A stretch of 64,000 bases of DNA from Xiashengella succiniciproducens (GTDB lineage: Bacteria > Bacteroidota > Bacteroidia > Bacteroidales > Marinilabiliaceae). Below the pieces are notes generated by a model. That model had not been told where the DNA came from, searched no databases, and saw nothing but the letters and a program-made list of their open reading frames with translations. Positions within the stretch are counted from its first letter, which is position 1; each line of letters opens with the position of its first letter. Below are positions 16,571-28,700 of the stretch, piece after piece. Position numbers and translations under genes: made by a program. The stretch is taken from the NCBI RefSeq assembly GCF_023674465.1, contig NZ_CP098400.1, positions 2,756,801-2,820,800 of the forward strand, written 5' to 3'.

Positions 16571-17846
16571 AAAGTGGATTAGCCTTCTCATACTGTCTGT
16601 AACAGTCCAACAGTTCTTCCTCAGTCAATAAATCTTCAGCCGGCAATCCCATCCTGAGAGCCAGTTCAGCAGCCGCATCAAACACCGGAGACTTCTCAAA
16701 GAAATATTTATGTACATAGTTGAGGTACTTGACCACCCTAAAAGCGTTAAACACCTCAAAAAATCTCTTTGCAAATACAGCCTCGGAAGAGCAGCCAGCT
16801 TTTAACACATCGATATCATCAAAAAAGCCACTATTTAGCAAATAGCTTCTTACAGGACCCTCAAGCTTATAAGTCCATGATTCATACTGGTCAGAACTAA
16901 GACCATAAAGTTCATCTTTAATATCAAACAAACCTTTTAAATGCTCATATGCCCTCAGGTTATGACTCAGTCCAGCATTGCCCCTGCCCTCGACATGTGC
17001 AGTTACTGATGCACCAGTACCGAAAATAACCCTGTCTGATACCCGTGGAGACGGCCTGACCACAGTGCTGTTTATCTCCCCAAAATTGCCAAGTGGAATT
17101 AGCTTCTGAAGAAAATAGAAATCCTCCCCTGCCTGCTTGCATGGTACACCCCCTGCTCTAGCATAGGCAACTGCTCTAGTAGCTATTGCAGACCCAAGCG
17201 AATGAAAGGGATAAATAAAACCTGTCCATCTATGTGCTTGCCTCATATAACGCAGATGCAATTCATAGCAACAGATTGCCTCATATACCTCATCAGAAAA
17301 CTCATCTCCGTGCAAAGGATGCTCAAAGTAAATATTGGCGGCAGACCTTTCTTCAACAGAAAACCACTCCTCTAAAGCTCTGAAATAGTTTGCCTCTACA
17401 ATAGAATCAGCATCAAGAGTTACTATTGTACCAAAGGGGCGATTCTCCCTCAGATAAAATTCGGCAGCCGCATCCATACCAATCTTCCGCGCAGCACCAG
17501 CACCAAAGATCTTTTTTGGAAGCCCCCAGGCTTCCAAAACATCAAACTCCATCCAGTCAGGAGCATTAGTTATGGCATTTTTCACCATAGTCCGCTGTCC
17601 TTCCACATCAACATCAAGATCCTTGTATCCGGAATTTAACACCACTACAATCCTGACCTTTCCTGCAACCGGAGGTTCACATCCCATTAGATTCCTGATA
17701 GTCCGAGGCAAAAACGCCTCTTCCTTATAAGCAGGAATGACAACTATAATAGCTATATCAGTACCCTGCTTCAGACTACCATATTTCAATGGATGTCTTG
17801 AAAGGTACTTTCCAAGTATCTTACAGGCTTTATCGTGTGAAATCAT
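16560..17846 (-). CDS. Family 2 glycosyltransferase
   Basis: A 428-residue GT-A-fold glycosyltransferase. Seen: IIVVIPAYKEEAFLPRTIRNL at the nucleotide-sugar-binding start of the domain (about 32-52), VTLDADSIVEANY as the metal-binding DxD-type motif, and AGEDFYFLQKL as the ED catalytic-base motif. A helical C-terminal region of about 130 residues follows. No membrane helix is evident, so it is likely cytoplasmic or peripheral. The sugar and acceptor are unknown. It does not lie in a polysaccharide cluster and its stop overlaps a convergent gene by 11 bases. Confidence 0.85.
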   Translation of the reverse strand: MISHDKACKILGKYLSRHPLKYGSLKQGTDIAIIVVIPAYKEEAFLPRTIRNLMGCEPPVAGKVRIVVVLNSGYKDLDVDVEGQRTMVKNAITNAPDWMEFDVLEAWGLPKKIFGAGAARKIGMDAAAEFYLRENRPFGTIVTLDADSIVEANYFRALEEWFSVEERSAANIYFEHPLHGDEFSDEVYEAICCYELHLRYMRQAHRWTGFIYPFHSLGSAIATRAVAYARAGGVPCKQAGEDFYFLQKLIPLGNFGEINSTVVRPSPRVSDRVIFGTGASVTAHVEGRGNAGLSHNLRAYEHLKGLFDIKDELYGLSSDQYESWTYKLEGPVRSYLLNSGFFDDIDVLKAGCSSEAVFAKRFFEVFNAFRVVKYLNYVHKYFFEKSPVFDAAAELALRMGLPAEDLLTEEELLDCYRQYEKANPLFIP

Positions 17847-17864
17847 CTGAGGCAGTGTAAAGAC

Positions 17865-17902
17865 TTAAAAATAGAGGCCGTCCTGTAAATAAGACGGCCT
17901 CT
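17865..17902 (-). terminator. Intrinsic terminator after the OmpH-like gene
   Basis: Perfect 10-base stem AGAGGCCGTC (17873-17882) and GACGGCCTCT (17893-17902); on the minus strand it is followed by ATTTTTAAG. It ends the OmpH-like transcript and lies just upstream of the glycosyltransferase gene. Confidence 0.75.
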
Positions 17903-17964
17903 GGGAAAATTACGTTATATAAGGGCATCTATGCATCCATAGCCGAGGCCCTATATTGATAAGT

Positions 17965-18567
17965 TTACTTTTTAGCAGCAGCGTATCTTTCATTAAGCTT
18001 TGCAACAACATCATCAGTAACATCAAATACTGAATCAGCATATAGCAGGTTGTCACCCATGGTATTGCTCAATACCATACTGTAAGATTTTTCCTTGCAA
18101 TAATCCTTAAGGAAATTTGTTATAGTATCGCGGAGCTGTTGATTCATTGTATTTTGAGCTTCCATCAGATCATTTGTAAGCCTGGTGTTTAGAGCCTGAA
18201 GTTCTTGTTCCTTCTGACGCAGGCGACGCTCTTCACTTTGTGCTCTGTCAAGTGAAAGAAAGCCATTGTTTTGTAGCTTCCTTTGAAACTCCATCATATC
18301 TTGTTCAAAAACCCTGACACGCTCATTAAAATCAGTGCGAGAAGATTCTTCTTTCCTGATAAGCTCTTCGCTCAGTTCACGAGCCAAATCATACTTTATT
18401 ATAAGTGAGTCAGTATTGACAAAAACAATTCCCATTTCAGCAGCAGCAGATCCATTGACATTATCTGAGCCTTGCTGGGAACCTTTTCTATCAGATAATA
18501 CAATAACAAAAAGAGCAATGACAGCTACAGCCAGAATCACATTGATTATTAATGATGTGTTTTTCAT
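17965..18567 (-). CDS. OmpH/Skp-like periplasmic coiled-coil protein
   Basis: A 200-residue protein with an N-terminal hydrophobic segment (about 7-25) lacking a clear cleavage site, so it may be a membrane anchor; then a linker, GIVFVNTDSLIIKYDLA (the Skp family start), a charged coiled coil (about 65-150), and the closing YSMVLSNTMGDNLLYADSVFDVTDDVVAKLNERY. Skp/OmpH proteins carry outer-membrane proteins through the periplasm. It has its own terminator, so it is a single-gene unit. Confidence 0.85.
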   Translation of the reverse strand: MKNTSLIINVILAVAVIALFVIVLSDRKGSQQGSDNVNGSAAAEMGIVFVNTDSLIIKYDLARELSEELIRKEESSRTDFNERVRVFEQDMMEFQRKLQNNGFLSLDRAQSEERRLRQKEQELQALNTRLTNDLMEAQNTMNQQLRDTITNFLKDYCKEKSYSMVLSNTMGDNLLYADSVFDVTDDVVAKLNERYAAAKK

Positions 18568-18611
18568 CGTTTCTATATTTGTTTATTAAGTGGGCCGCAA
18601 TTATTGAATCA

Positions 18612-18636
18612 CAAATATAAACTTATAACAAACATA
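18612..18636 (-). promoter_or_regulatory. Two tandem candidate -7 elements before the OmpH-like gene
   Basis: Minus-strand TATATTTG (18619-18612) and TATGTTTG (18636-18629) both fit TAnnTTTG. The -33 elements are unclear. They would give leaders of about 38 and 55 bases. Confidence 0.35.
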
Positions 18637-18678
18637 TAAAAACGATTTACATTTAATTTTTCGAACACCCGACCAAAG

Positions 18679-19755
18679 TTAAAACAAGGTACGTCTGGGC
18701 TGTACTTTGTTGGATCTGGACTCACCAAGACCATAGCCTGGTTCGCTACAAGGTATCGGACCACGTGGTATGCTAACTGATGGATTTCTTTTAAATCTGT
18801 AGATAAGTGAGAACTCATTACTCCCCCCACTATATCCGGCAAGGCCAGAAATACTAAGATCATAGCTGTATGCCAGATAAAGAGGGCCAAGGTTAATACC
18901 CAGACTAAATATTATAGCATCGTTATTTATAAGTTCTTCACTGCTGACTCCGGGTATGCCCCTGTACCAGATACCTGCTTCAATTGGATTGGCATACCAA
19001 TAAACACCAAGGTCCAACTGTTGAAAGCTCATCTGTTTACGATACATAAATGCAAGAGTAGCACTTTGTTCGTCACGAAAACGGCTCTGCTCCTGGTAAA
19101 CCCATTTACCCCCACCATAGACAACAGTCTTCATAGGAAGATCTGTCTCAACATCGGTGAAACCAATATCATTCTTTACAAGATGGTCAAGTGTAAAGCC
19201 AACCCAGAAAAAATTTGAATATACCATAGCGGATGCAGCTGCATCAAGCTTCTTGTATTGTTCAACAGGAAATTCAGCATTAATCCATGGAAAGGTCTCC
19301 CCTCCGGGGCCTACCTGTGTCAGCTTTGATGGGTCTATTTTTCGTTCAGCATACCTAAACTCCAGACCCGGTCTTACAAACAAATTTTCAGTTACTGCTA
19401 GTTCATAAGCATAGACCAGCCCAAGGTTCTGAGTAAGAAGCTGACCTCCTCCCTGGTCATCCCTTACAAACAGCAAACCAACCCCACTATTAAAATTGCT
19501 CAGGTATTCGTCATACGATGCTGCAATTGTCCTGAATGTACTTCCAAGTCCGGGCCACTGATCCCTGTAATTCAAAGTAAGCCTTCCGCCACTTGTAAAA
19601 CCGGCAAACGAAGGACTAAGGTAAAGGGGCGCCGAATACACCTGCGAAAAGGACACGTCCTGCCCCATTACCGGACTTATATTCATACAAAGTTGCATCA
19701 CCACAGCCGCAGCCAAAATGAATACACTTGCTCTATGTTTGATACTAAGCATCAT
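18679..19755 (-). CDS. PorP/SprF family T9SS outer-membrane protein
   Basis: A 358-residue beta-barrel protein with a signal peptide (ending near VMGQ, about 32), then the family opening DVSFSQVYSAPLYLSPSFAGFT. The barrel ends near residue 320 (GGSNEFSLIYRF), followed by a 40-residue tail with two cysteines-free but Arg/Pro-rich segments. In F. johnsoniae SprF is needed for SprB to reach or stay on the surface, and PorP/SprF genes follow genes for proteins with type B C-terminal domains. Here it starts 23 bases after the stop of the giant repeat protein, the same arrangement, so it is very probably the dedicated partner of that protein. One Cys is present in the tail (IPCSEP). Confidence 0.9.
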   Translation of the reverse strand: MMLSIKHRASVFILAAAVVMQLCMNISPVMGQDVSFSQVYSAPLYLSPSFAGFTSGGRLTLNYRDQWPGLGSTFRTIAASYDEYLSNFNSGVGLLFVRDDQGGGQLLTQNLGLVYAYELAVTENLFVRPGLEFRYAERKIDPSKLTQVGPGGETFPWINAEFPVEQYKKLDAAASAMVYSNFFWVGFTLDHLVKNDIGFTDVETDLPMKTVVYGGGKWVYQEQSRFRDEQSATLAFMYRKQMSFQQLDLGVYWYANPIEAGIWYRGIPGVSSEELINNDAIIFSLGINLGPLYLAYSYDLSISGLAGYSGGSNEFSLIYRFKRNPSVSIPRGPIPCSEPGYGLGESRSNKVQPRRTLF

Positions 19756-19778
19756 TATCTTACTAGCACAAATAGTTT

Positions 19779-22700
19779 CTATCGAACCAATAATACATTT
19801 CCTGTTTTTCTGAACTCCCTGCCATTGACATACTTACCTGTGGCCAGGTACACATATACACCCTGCGGTGCAAGTTGTCCTTCATACATACCGTCCCAAC
19901 CGTTGTTGATATCGTCTGTCACAAAGATTCTTTGACCCCAGCGATTGAAGATCTCAAGCTTAAATTCTGCTACATCAGAATATGCAGGCTTGAAGACCAC
20001 AACATACTCGGCAGATGGATCTACTGCTCCTGAAGAACCTCCAGGACGCGGTTTGAATGCATTGGGGAACACTACAAAGCCTTGCAGCTCGGCAGTGATG
20101 GCATCTTCCATTGTAAAGGTATCAGTACATCCCTGTAGGCTGGTTACAGTCAGAGTGACATCAAATACTCCTTCCTCCTGATATTCATAAGATGGATTAC
20201 GTTCCGAAGAAACACCACCGTCCCCAAAGTCCCACATCCATGAAACAGCGTCAGTTGAAAGATCATAGAAACGCGCTTTATCACCTGGTATGTAAACAAC
20301 CTGTGGATTAACCGTGAAATAAGCCACCGGATGATCATATACTACTATGGTCTTAGTAAACAATCCATCATTTCCGTCCGGACCTGGTGAAGTAAGTACT
20401 ACCTGGTAAGTACCGGGTTTCTCAAACACATGAACCGGGTTCCTGTCTCCCGAAGAGTTACCATCACCAAAGTCCCAGTGATAGACTGAACCACCCACAG
20501 AGTAATTTGTGAATTGTACCCTGAGTGGATAACATCCTGAATTGACATCAGTAATAAAGGCCGCATCCGGAACTGGTCTGTAGTCAACACTAACCTGATC
20601 ATAGGAAACACATCCATTGACACTTATCTCCCAACGAAAAGTATTAATTCCTTCATTCAGGTTAGTTACCCTGGTATTGAAGAATAAAGGATCCTCCAGT
20701 ACTGCAGTGCTGGTTCCAACTACTATCCATTTCGCATCAAGATCACCAGCATTGTTGGCATTTAGTACTGCCTCAGGACTGTACACTACCTGATCTTCAC
20801 CAGCATAAGCTTCTATTCTGTTGCTTACCACTATCACCTCATCAAAAGTACCACACTCACCATAGGTAACTTCCCAACGGTAAATATTCTCACCAAATCC
20901 AACGCTCCTAACAATAGTGTTGTACTGATTAGGATCATCAAAGGTTCCGGAACCTTTGATAACAGACCATTTACCACTTCCTGTCAAAGGATCATTTGCA
21001 TTCAGAACTGTATAGTTTTCACATATTTCCTGATCTGAACCTGCAAAAGCCTTATCTGGTATCTTGTTGAATATCACCACTCTATCAGTCGTAATACATG
21101 AACCCTTTCTGATAGTCCACATAAACTCATTTGGCCCAAATCCAAGGTTCCTGACTGTTGTCTTCGGATCATTTACATTATCCAGATCACCATAGCCGCT
21201 AATCCTTTCCCAGTAAGCCTCGTCATAATATAGCGGCACATTAGCATCCAGGGTCTGATAATCCTTGCAGTCCTCAATATCCGGACCTGCATTAGCCCTT
21301 GTCGGCTCATTGTTGACAAGGGTAACTTCTGCATACTTGCTACAATGATCCTGACTTATCGTCCATCTTAGGATATTGGTTCCCTGTGCCAATGTTGTCA
21401 CAGTAGCACGTGGATCATAAGGATCAGAGATATTACCTCCACCAAGAACAAAACTCCAGCTTCCTGTGCCATAGTCTGGAATTGCAGCCTTCAGATTGAA
21501 GGTTGAAGAACAGAGCTCCTCATAACTCGTACCTGCATAAGGTTCAGATACCGAAGAATTGCGAATTACAACCTCATCCTGAAGAGTACATCCATCAACC
21601 CTTTCAGTTGTCCATACAAAGATGTTGTCACCATTAGCTAGTCCTGTAACACGAGTATTATGCAAGGTCTCATCCTCAAACACAGCAGATCCAGTGATTA
21701 CTGTCCACCTACCACTTGATCCAAGTGATGGAGGAGTAGCGTCCATAATATAGGTATCGCTACATATTACCTGATCATTACCGGCATAAGGTATGCTTGG
21801 TAGGTTATTGTTTACTACTACATCATCATAAGTAACACAACCATTGTATCTCACAGTCCATCTTAATGTATTTGCACCTCTGCCCAAATTCCTTACTCTT
21901 GTTGTGGGTGATGTAGGAGACTCAAAATTGGCAGAACCCTGTCCACCAGGGATTGACCATGTACCGGTTCCGGGTGTTGGATTCTTAGCATTAAGTACAA
22001 CCTCATCATCACATACACTCTTGTCTGATCCTGCATCTGCATCTATCCTGTTGTACTGGAGCACAACGTCATCATAGCTTTCACAGCCATTGTTTACTAT
22101 AGTCCAGCGCAAAATATTATCACCAAATGACAGACCGGTAACTCTTGCTGATGGATCCTCATAAGGATCAGCATATGTATCTGAATGAAGAGTAGCAGAC
22201 CCGCTTCTGATTGTCCACCTGCCTTGTCCAACAACATCCAGATTACCCTGTAGCACTGTTTCAGGATCACACAACATCTGGTCTTCACCTGCATTTGCTA
22301 TAGTCGGCATATTGTTGGTGATTACAACCTCGTCGGTATGACTGCAGTTACCATTGGTAATGGTCCAGGTCAGAACATTATCCCCACGGTCAAGGTTTGT
22401 AACTATTGTAAGAGGATCATTTGGATTCGCAAAGTGAGCTGAACCCGAACCACCCTTTATACCCCAGGTACCAACACCACCGCTTGGATTGCTGCCCCTC
22501 AGCTGAGTCTGATCAGAACAGACTACGTTATCTTCACCTGCATTAGCTTCAATAAAGTTATTACGTATCTCGACCTCTGATGTAGAAATACAACCATTGT
22601 TATTGACAGTCCACTTGAATCGGTTAGACCCCATTCCAAGGCCTGTTACAACAGCATTTGGATTATTTACATCGGCAGGATCAATAGTACCAGCACCCGC

Positions 22701-25700
22701 AACAAGAGTCCAGCTTCCAACTCCATATTGTGGCGCTGTAGCCGCAAGAGTATAGGTTGGCGAGCAAACTTCCCTGTTATGTCCTGCAAATGATTGAGAT
22801 GGTTTATTGTTGGTAATTATAATGGTATCTCTCATTGTACACCATTCTGTAGAAATCTCATAGATCAGTTCGTTAGGTCCCTGAGCGAGATTCCTTACCA
22901 TATTGCCATCAAACTGGGCCCCACCGGTTGATCCGGGACGCCATGCAGCTGTACCATATACTGGTGTAGACGGATTAAGCAGGTAGAAATCATCACATGA
23001 GGTATCGTCCTCACCTGCATATGGTTCACTAGGCAAGCCATTTGTAATAACTAACGTGTCAGTACGAACACATGACCCCTTTGTTATTGAATAAACCAAC
23101 GTTGTCTGGCCCTTAGCAAGATTTCTAACATAGGTTGTAGGATCCGTCTCATCATCAAGATCACCACCACCCGAGATAATAGTCCATTTTGGACTACCCA
23201 TAAAATGTGGTGTGGTACGCGGAGCATTACCCCTCAACTGATACTGATCGGCACACAATGCTATATCATTACCTGCGAAGGCTTCATCAGGCTGATTGTT
23301 AGTGATTATCACATCATCGTAGCTTGAACTTGAATATTCGCTACTTCCGTACCTGATAGTCCATCTCAGGATATTTTCACCAGGTGAAAGGTTGGTAACC
23401 CTGGTCCTGGGGTTACTTGGATTATCAAATATTGCACTACCCTGAATAACAGTCCATGTGCCTATTGCACCCTGAGGATCATTAGCCTCAAGCTGGGCAT
23501 AATTGACACATACAGTCTGCGGACGACCGGCATCTGCATCAACAACATCACCGTTGACTATCAGAGCCTCTGCATAGTCAGAACAGTTGCCGTTGGTAAC
23601 AATCCAACGGAACAGATTTTCACCTCTTGCAAGATTAGTTACCCGTGTATTGGGATCATATGGATTTTCAATATTTCCATTCCCTGATATCAGTACCCAC
23701 TCACCTGTCATGCCTGGTCCAACAGGTGTAGCATTCATATAAATATCTGACAGGGTTACATACCTTATTGGATCACCACCATTGACCGGATATGGTCTGC
23801 TGTTGACAACAACTACTGTATCCCTTGAATAGCAACCTGCATTGTTTATCTCCCAGATAATTGTATTACTGCCCTCGCCAAGACCAATCTTTGCAATGTG
23901 AGGTCTGGACGGATCCTCTATTGTTATAACTGCACCTCCGGCACCGCCTACGATTCTCCATATTCCACTAGCCCCGGCTGGCACAAGCGAACCTCTGAGT
24001 GTCACTATATTATCACAAACAACAGTATCTTTTCCGGCATCAACAGGTACTTTCAGGTTTATTATCCTTAGGTCCGCAAAGCTGCTACACTTGTTATTGT
24101 TATTGATTGTCCAACGGAAGATATTCTCACCTGAATCAAGACCTCTTACAGTTGTTCTTGGGTCGTTAAGATTATCGAATATACCTGAACCCTTTACCAC
24201 AGTCCATGTACCCACTTCGCCGGCTGCAGGGTCATTACCTGTCAAAGCGTAAGTATCGCCACAGATTGACTGTTGGCTGCCAACCACGGCAGTGGTGGCA
24301 GTATTATTCACTATCCTTACATCATCAAAGCTTAGGCATCCATTGTTATTTACAGTCCACCTTAGTACAATTTCACCACGTGACAGATTATTTACAGTAG
24401 TCTTTGGATTACCAGCATTGACAAAGCCTCCGCTGCCAGTAACAAAGCTCCATGAACCAGTGACTCCAGGTATTGATGGCAATTCAGATGCATCAAGTAC
24501 AGTTGACGGACTGCAGATTTCCTGATCAGAACCAGCATCCACAACAAGTTTGTTATTTCTGATTGTCAGGTATGCAGCATCGCTGCACAACCCGTTGTTT
24601 ACCCTCCATTCGAGTACAACCTCGCCCATGGAAATATTACGTACCATGGTTACAGCACTTGTTGGAGAGTCAATTTCTGCATAACCGTTTACCACACTCC
24701 ACCTACCTAAGCCCCATCCAGGAAGAGGTTCAACAGCTCTTACCTCAATATCTTCACCACAGTTGGAAATTACCTGTGGTCCACTAATCTCTGCATCTGC
24801 AGGCTGACTGTTAATTACGGTAACTTCCGCATAACTAGTACAGCCGTTTTGTGTCAAAGACCACCTAAATCGGTTTTCACCAACTGGCATATTAGTTACC
24901 AGCACAGTAGCTAATGAGGCATTATCAAACTGAGCAGTAGATCCGGCTGGATATACTACGGTCCACTGACCAGTTATACCTGTAGAGGTAGGTGTACCAT
25001 GCAGCATCACAACTCCCTCGCAAACCGTACCACTTGCAGAATATGCACTTACATTAAGGGTATTGTTGCGTACGGTTACATCGTCATAGCTTTCGCAACC
25101 AAATGGACTTGTTACTATCCATCTGAAAGTAACATCACCTTTTGTAAGGCCGGTAACAGTAACATTTGGATTTCCTATATCAGTTATCTCATCAGCCGAT
25201 CCAGAAACAGGAAGGCTCATCCATCGGGCAGAATAGCCTGCTGCCACCTGAGCTGTAGTCAATGGAGTTGCTCCTAAAGTTACGACATCACTGCACAGTC
25301 CCGGTTGATCCGGACCGGCATCTGCAACAGGCAGAGGTCGTACATAAACAGCCTTCTCTGGCACCACAACTGCATCTCCACAATTATTGCGTGCAATAAC
25401 CTTTATATAGCCATTGAAGTATTCTAGATCATCTGGAAGATCAACAGTAATCCTGTCAGTTCCCTGTCCTGTTACTACCCATGTAGCCGGAACTTCCCAG
25501 ATATAGCTATCAGCATACCTAATACCACTTACTGTAAACACAACACCCTTACTGCCCTGACAGATATCCTCAGGACCAATTATTATTCCTGCATTTGCAT
25601 CGGGTAGAGGCTCTACAGTAATGTCAAGGTACTGAACAGGACCGTCACCGCATGAATTAACTGCATAAACTGAGAGACGTCCACTCTGGGCATCTACTCC

Positions 25701-28700
25701 ATAACTTACAGTAAGCTGTCTGCCTCCAGTTACCACACTACCATCAGGCAGAGTCCATACATAATGAGATACTCCACTAATAGCCGGAATCGAATATGTT
25801 GCAATTCCTCCCTGACATACGACACCAGGTCCCTCTATTACCCCAGGCTGTGGAGGAAGATAACTCACGATTAGGTCAACAGGCATACCAGAAACCTTAC
25901 CCTCACATCCACCAGAAATTACATTTTCAATCTTTATCCTTACGCTTTGATCAGGTGTGACATGTATCTCATAGTTGCCTGAAGCATTAAACATGGCATC
26001 AGTTACAGTCACATTTCTGGTCACCGGACTTCCCGAAGGTACACCGGTTACCAAAGGCTGCTCGCTGTAATACAACTGCCATGGGCCATTATCGTCAGGA
26101 GCAAAACTGATCTCAACAACAGAAGATTGCCCTTGACACAGATTACGTGCTCCGGGATTTACAATGCTGACCACACTGGTTATCGGGATTGTAACACTTG
26201 CTGATCCGCTCACACTACCAGTGCAACGGGAATCAGATACGGACACCAGACTGTAGTTTGTGCTGACTGAAGGACTTACATCAAGGTAGTATGGAGAAGC
26301 AGTTATATTATTGACCCAATAGCTATTCACTCCGTCACTATAGCTGATAGTCCATGGAGCGGCACCAGTAAGATCTATTCTGAGAGCCGCACTTTCTCCC
26401 TCACAGATAGAAAGCTGGCCAGATATTGAGGCAGCAGGGCGTTTATACGTTGTAACAGTTGCCACACCAACACCTACACCCTTAATACACATAGGATCAT
26501 TAGCATCAGCAACGCTAACTATGCTATAGTTTGTTACCTCATCAACAGGCAATATCGTCAGAATAAGTTCTTGAGTAGCACTATTCAGAGTGAAGCTTTC
26601 GCCATTACTTAGAGTTATCAGCAGATTTCCGTCGGCAAAGTTCCATCCGCTAACAGATACTTGTAGGTGTGGTGCTTCGTCTTCGCAAAGCTCTTCCATA
26701 CCGGAGACCACACTCAGGGTAACTGAAGCCTCTGGTTGATGTACTAAAAGACCTGAAACAAGAACTGAACAGTCATCACCAACGCTAAAGCTCTCGTCAC
26801 CAAACATTGCCTGAAGATCGCTTTCATTGTATGCCACCCTTAAAGGATTGCTATCATCTATTACCCTAAGACTGTAAGTTCCGGCAGGCAAGTTGTCGAA
26901 AACAAAATCAAATCCCGCATTAACTACAACATCTCTGGATGTACCAGCAGGACCTCCTGATAGTATTAGTCTGTACTCACCGGCTGAATTAGGTATTCCA
27001 CCTGTAACACGTGCAGTAATCGCCCCGGTTGATGCCTCTCGGCATTCAACCTGAGTAGTGACAGAAGTAACCAGATTAAGTGCTGAAGCATGCTCATAAA
27101 TCGTCACATTTCGGGTAATCACATTTCCAAAGTTATCCTCAGCAGTGACTGTATAATCACCTGCTGCAAGAGCCTCGAAAACAACAGTGCTTTGACCGGT
27201 AACTGACTGAAGTACACCACTGCCACCTGACAATTCAACAATCTTGTAAGGTTGTACTCCTCCCCTAAGCTGTACCCAGATTGTGCCATTGCCGGCACCC
27301 TTACATGGTCCGCTTGCCTGCTTCTCAATATCTACTTCAAAAGGATAACCGGGCTCAAATACAACTACTTCAAGCGTAGCACTGCATCCTTTATCATCAA
27401 TTGCTGTTATCGTATAAGTTCCACCCGGAAGTCCTGAAGCATAAGTGAGTCCGCTGAATCCAGACATGTCAAATGTACCGTCATGTACCCAGGTGATGGA
27501 AGTATAATTTCCACTACCACCGGATACCTGAATAGTAATTGCTCCATTTGAAAGGCCATTGGCAGTAACCGGAGTCACATTCAGCAACTCGAGCTTAACA
27601 GGCTCATTGGGTTCAAGAACTGTTATCGGACCATAATTACTAAGCTCACAACCTCTTGCATCAACAACTGTCAGGTAATATTCTCCTCCTCTCAATCCTG
27701 TTTGATCCTCTGTTGAAGGATTGGCAAGAATACCGGGTCCTCCCCAATGGAAGGTGTAAGGAGCAGTACCTCCTGTGACTGTAACCGAGATAGCCCCGCT
27801 ACGATCTCCAAAGCAATCGTTGTGTGCGATATCGTCAATGCTTACTGCGATTGGATCTGAAGGCTCATCAACAGTATATTCTCCAGTAATGGTACAACCA
27901 AGTACGTTGTCACTTACAGTAACCCTGTAAGTACCTGCTTCGACATTTGTAATATCCTTGGTGGTTGCATTAAAACCTCCCTTTGTCCAATGATAAGTAT
28001 ATGATCCAGATCCATTCAAAACAGACAGATAGATGGCTCCATTGCTATCTCCGAAGCATTCTGCATGGTCAATTGCAGCCTGCAACTCAAGTGAATACAA
28101 GAGCGGCACGGTGATAATCTGTTCAAAAGTACATCCTCTGTTATCTGTAACTACTACCCTGTAAGTACCTGCACCTAATGCAGCCTGATTGCGGCTATTG
28201 ACACTTACACCGGGAGCTGCATCCCAGCTAAAGCTGTATGGCGCCTGCCCTCCCTTTACATCAAGTGTAATAGTTCCATTAGCCATACCCATACAAGTCT
28301 CCGGCTGAACATTATTGGTAACAGAAAGTGGCTGTGTCAGGGAAACAGTTTTTGTAATATAGCAACGGGCAGTAGTACCCATATCAACCATTGTTATGGT
28401 ATAGGTACCACCTGGCAGGTTTACCTTTCTGAAATCCGTACCGGCATCAACACCCGGACCATCCCAGAAAATGCTGTAAGTACCACTTCCACCTGTAGGA
28501 TTTACTATCTCAATACTGTTTTCGTTATCACAGTTTGTATCAGCAATTACAAGGTCAAAGCTCAGTTCATCAAGCTGATTTACAACAAACTCAACAGGAT
28601 CTGATGAGCATCCCTTGCTGTCTATTACCCTTATATAATAAGTGCCGGCTCCAAGACCGCTTTGATTCTTTGCACCTTGTACAAGACCTGAACCATTACC

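Noticed and set aside
20572-25335. Possible CRISPR-like or DNA tandem repeat because of regular spacing of about 250 bases
   Set aside because: Similarity is in the protein, not the DNA; repeats lie in one reading frame and vary in length.
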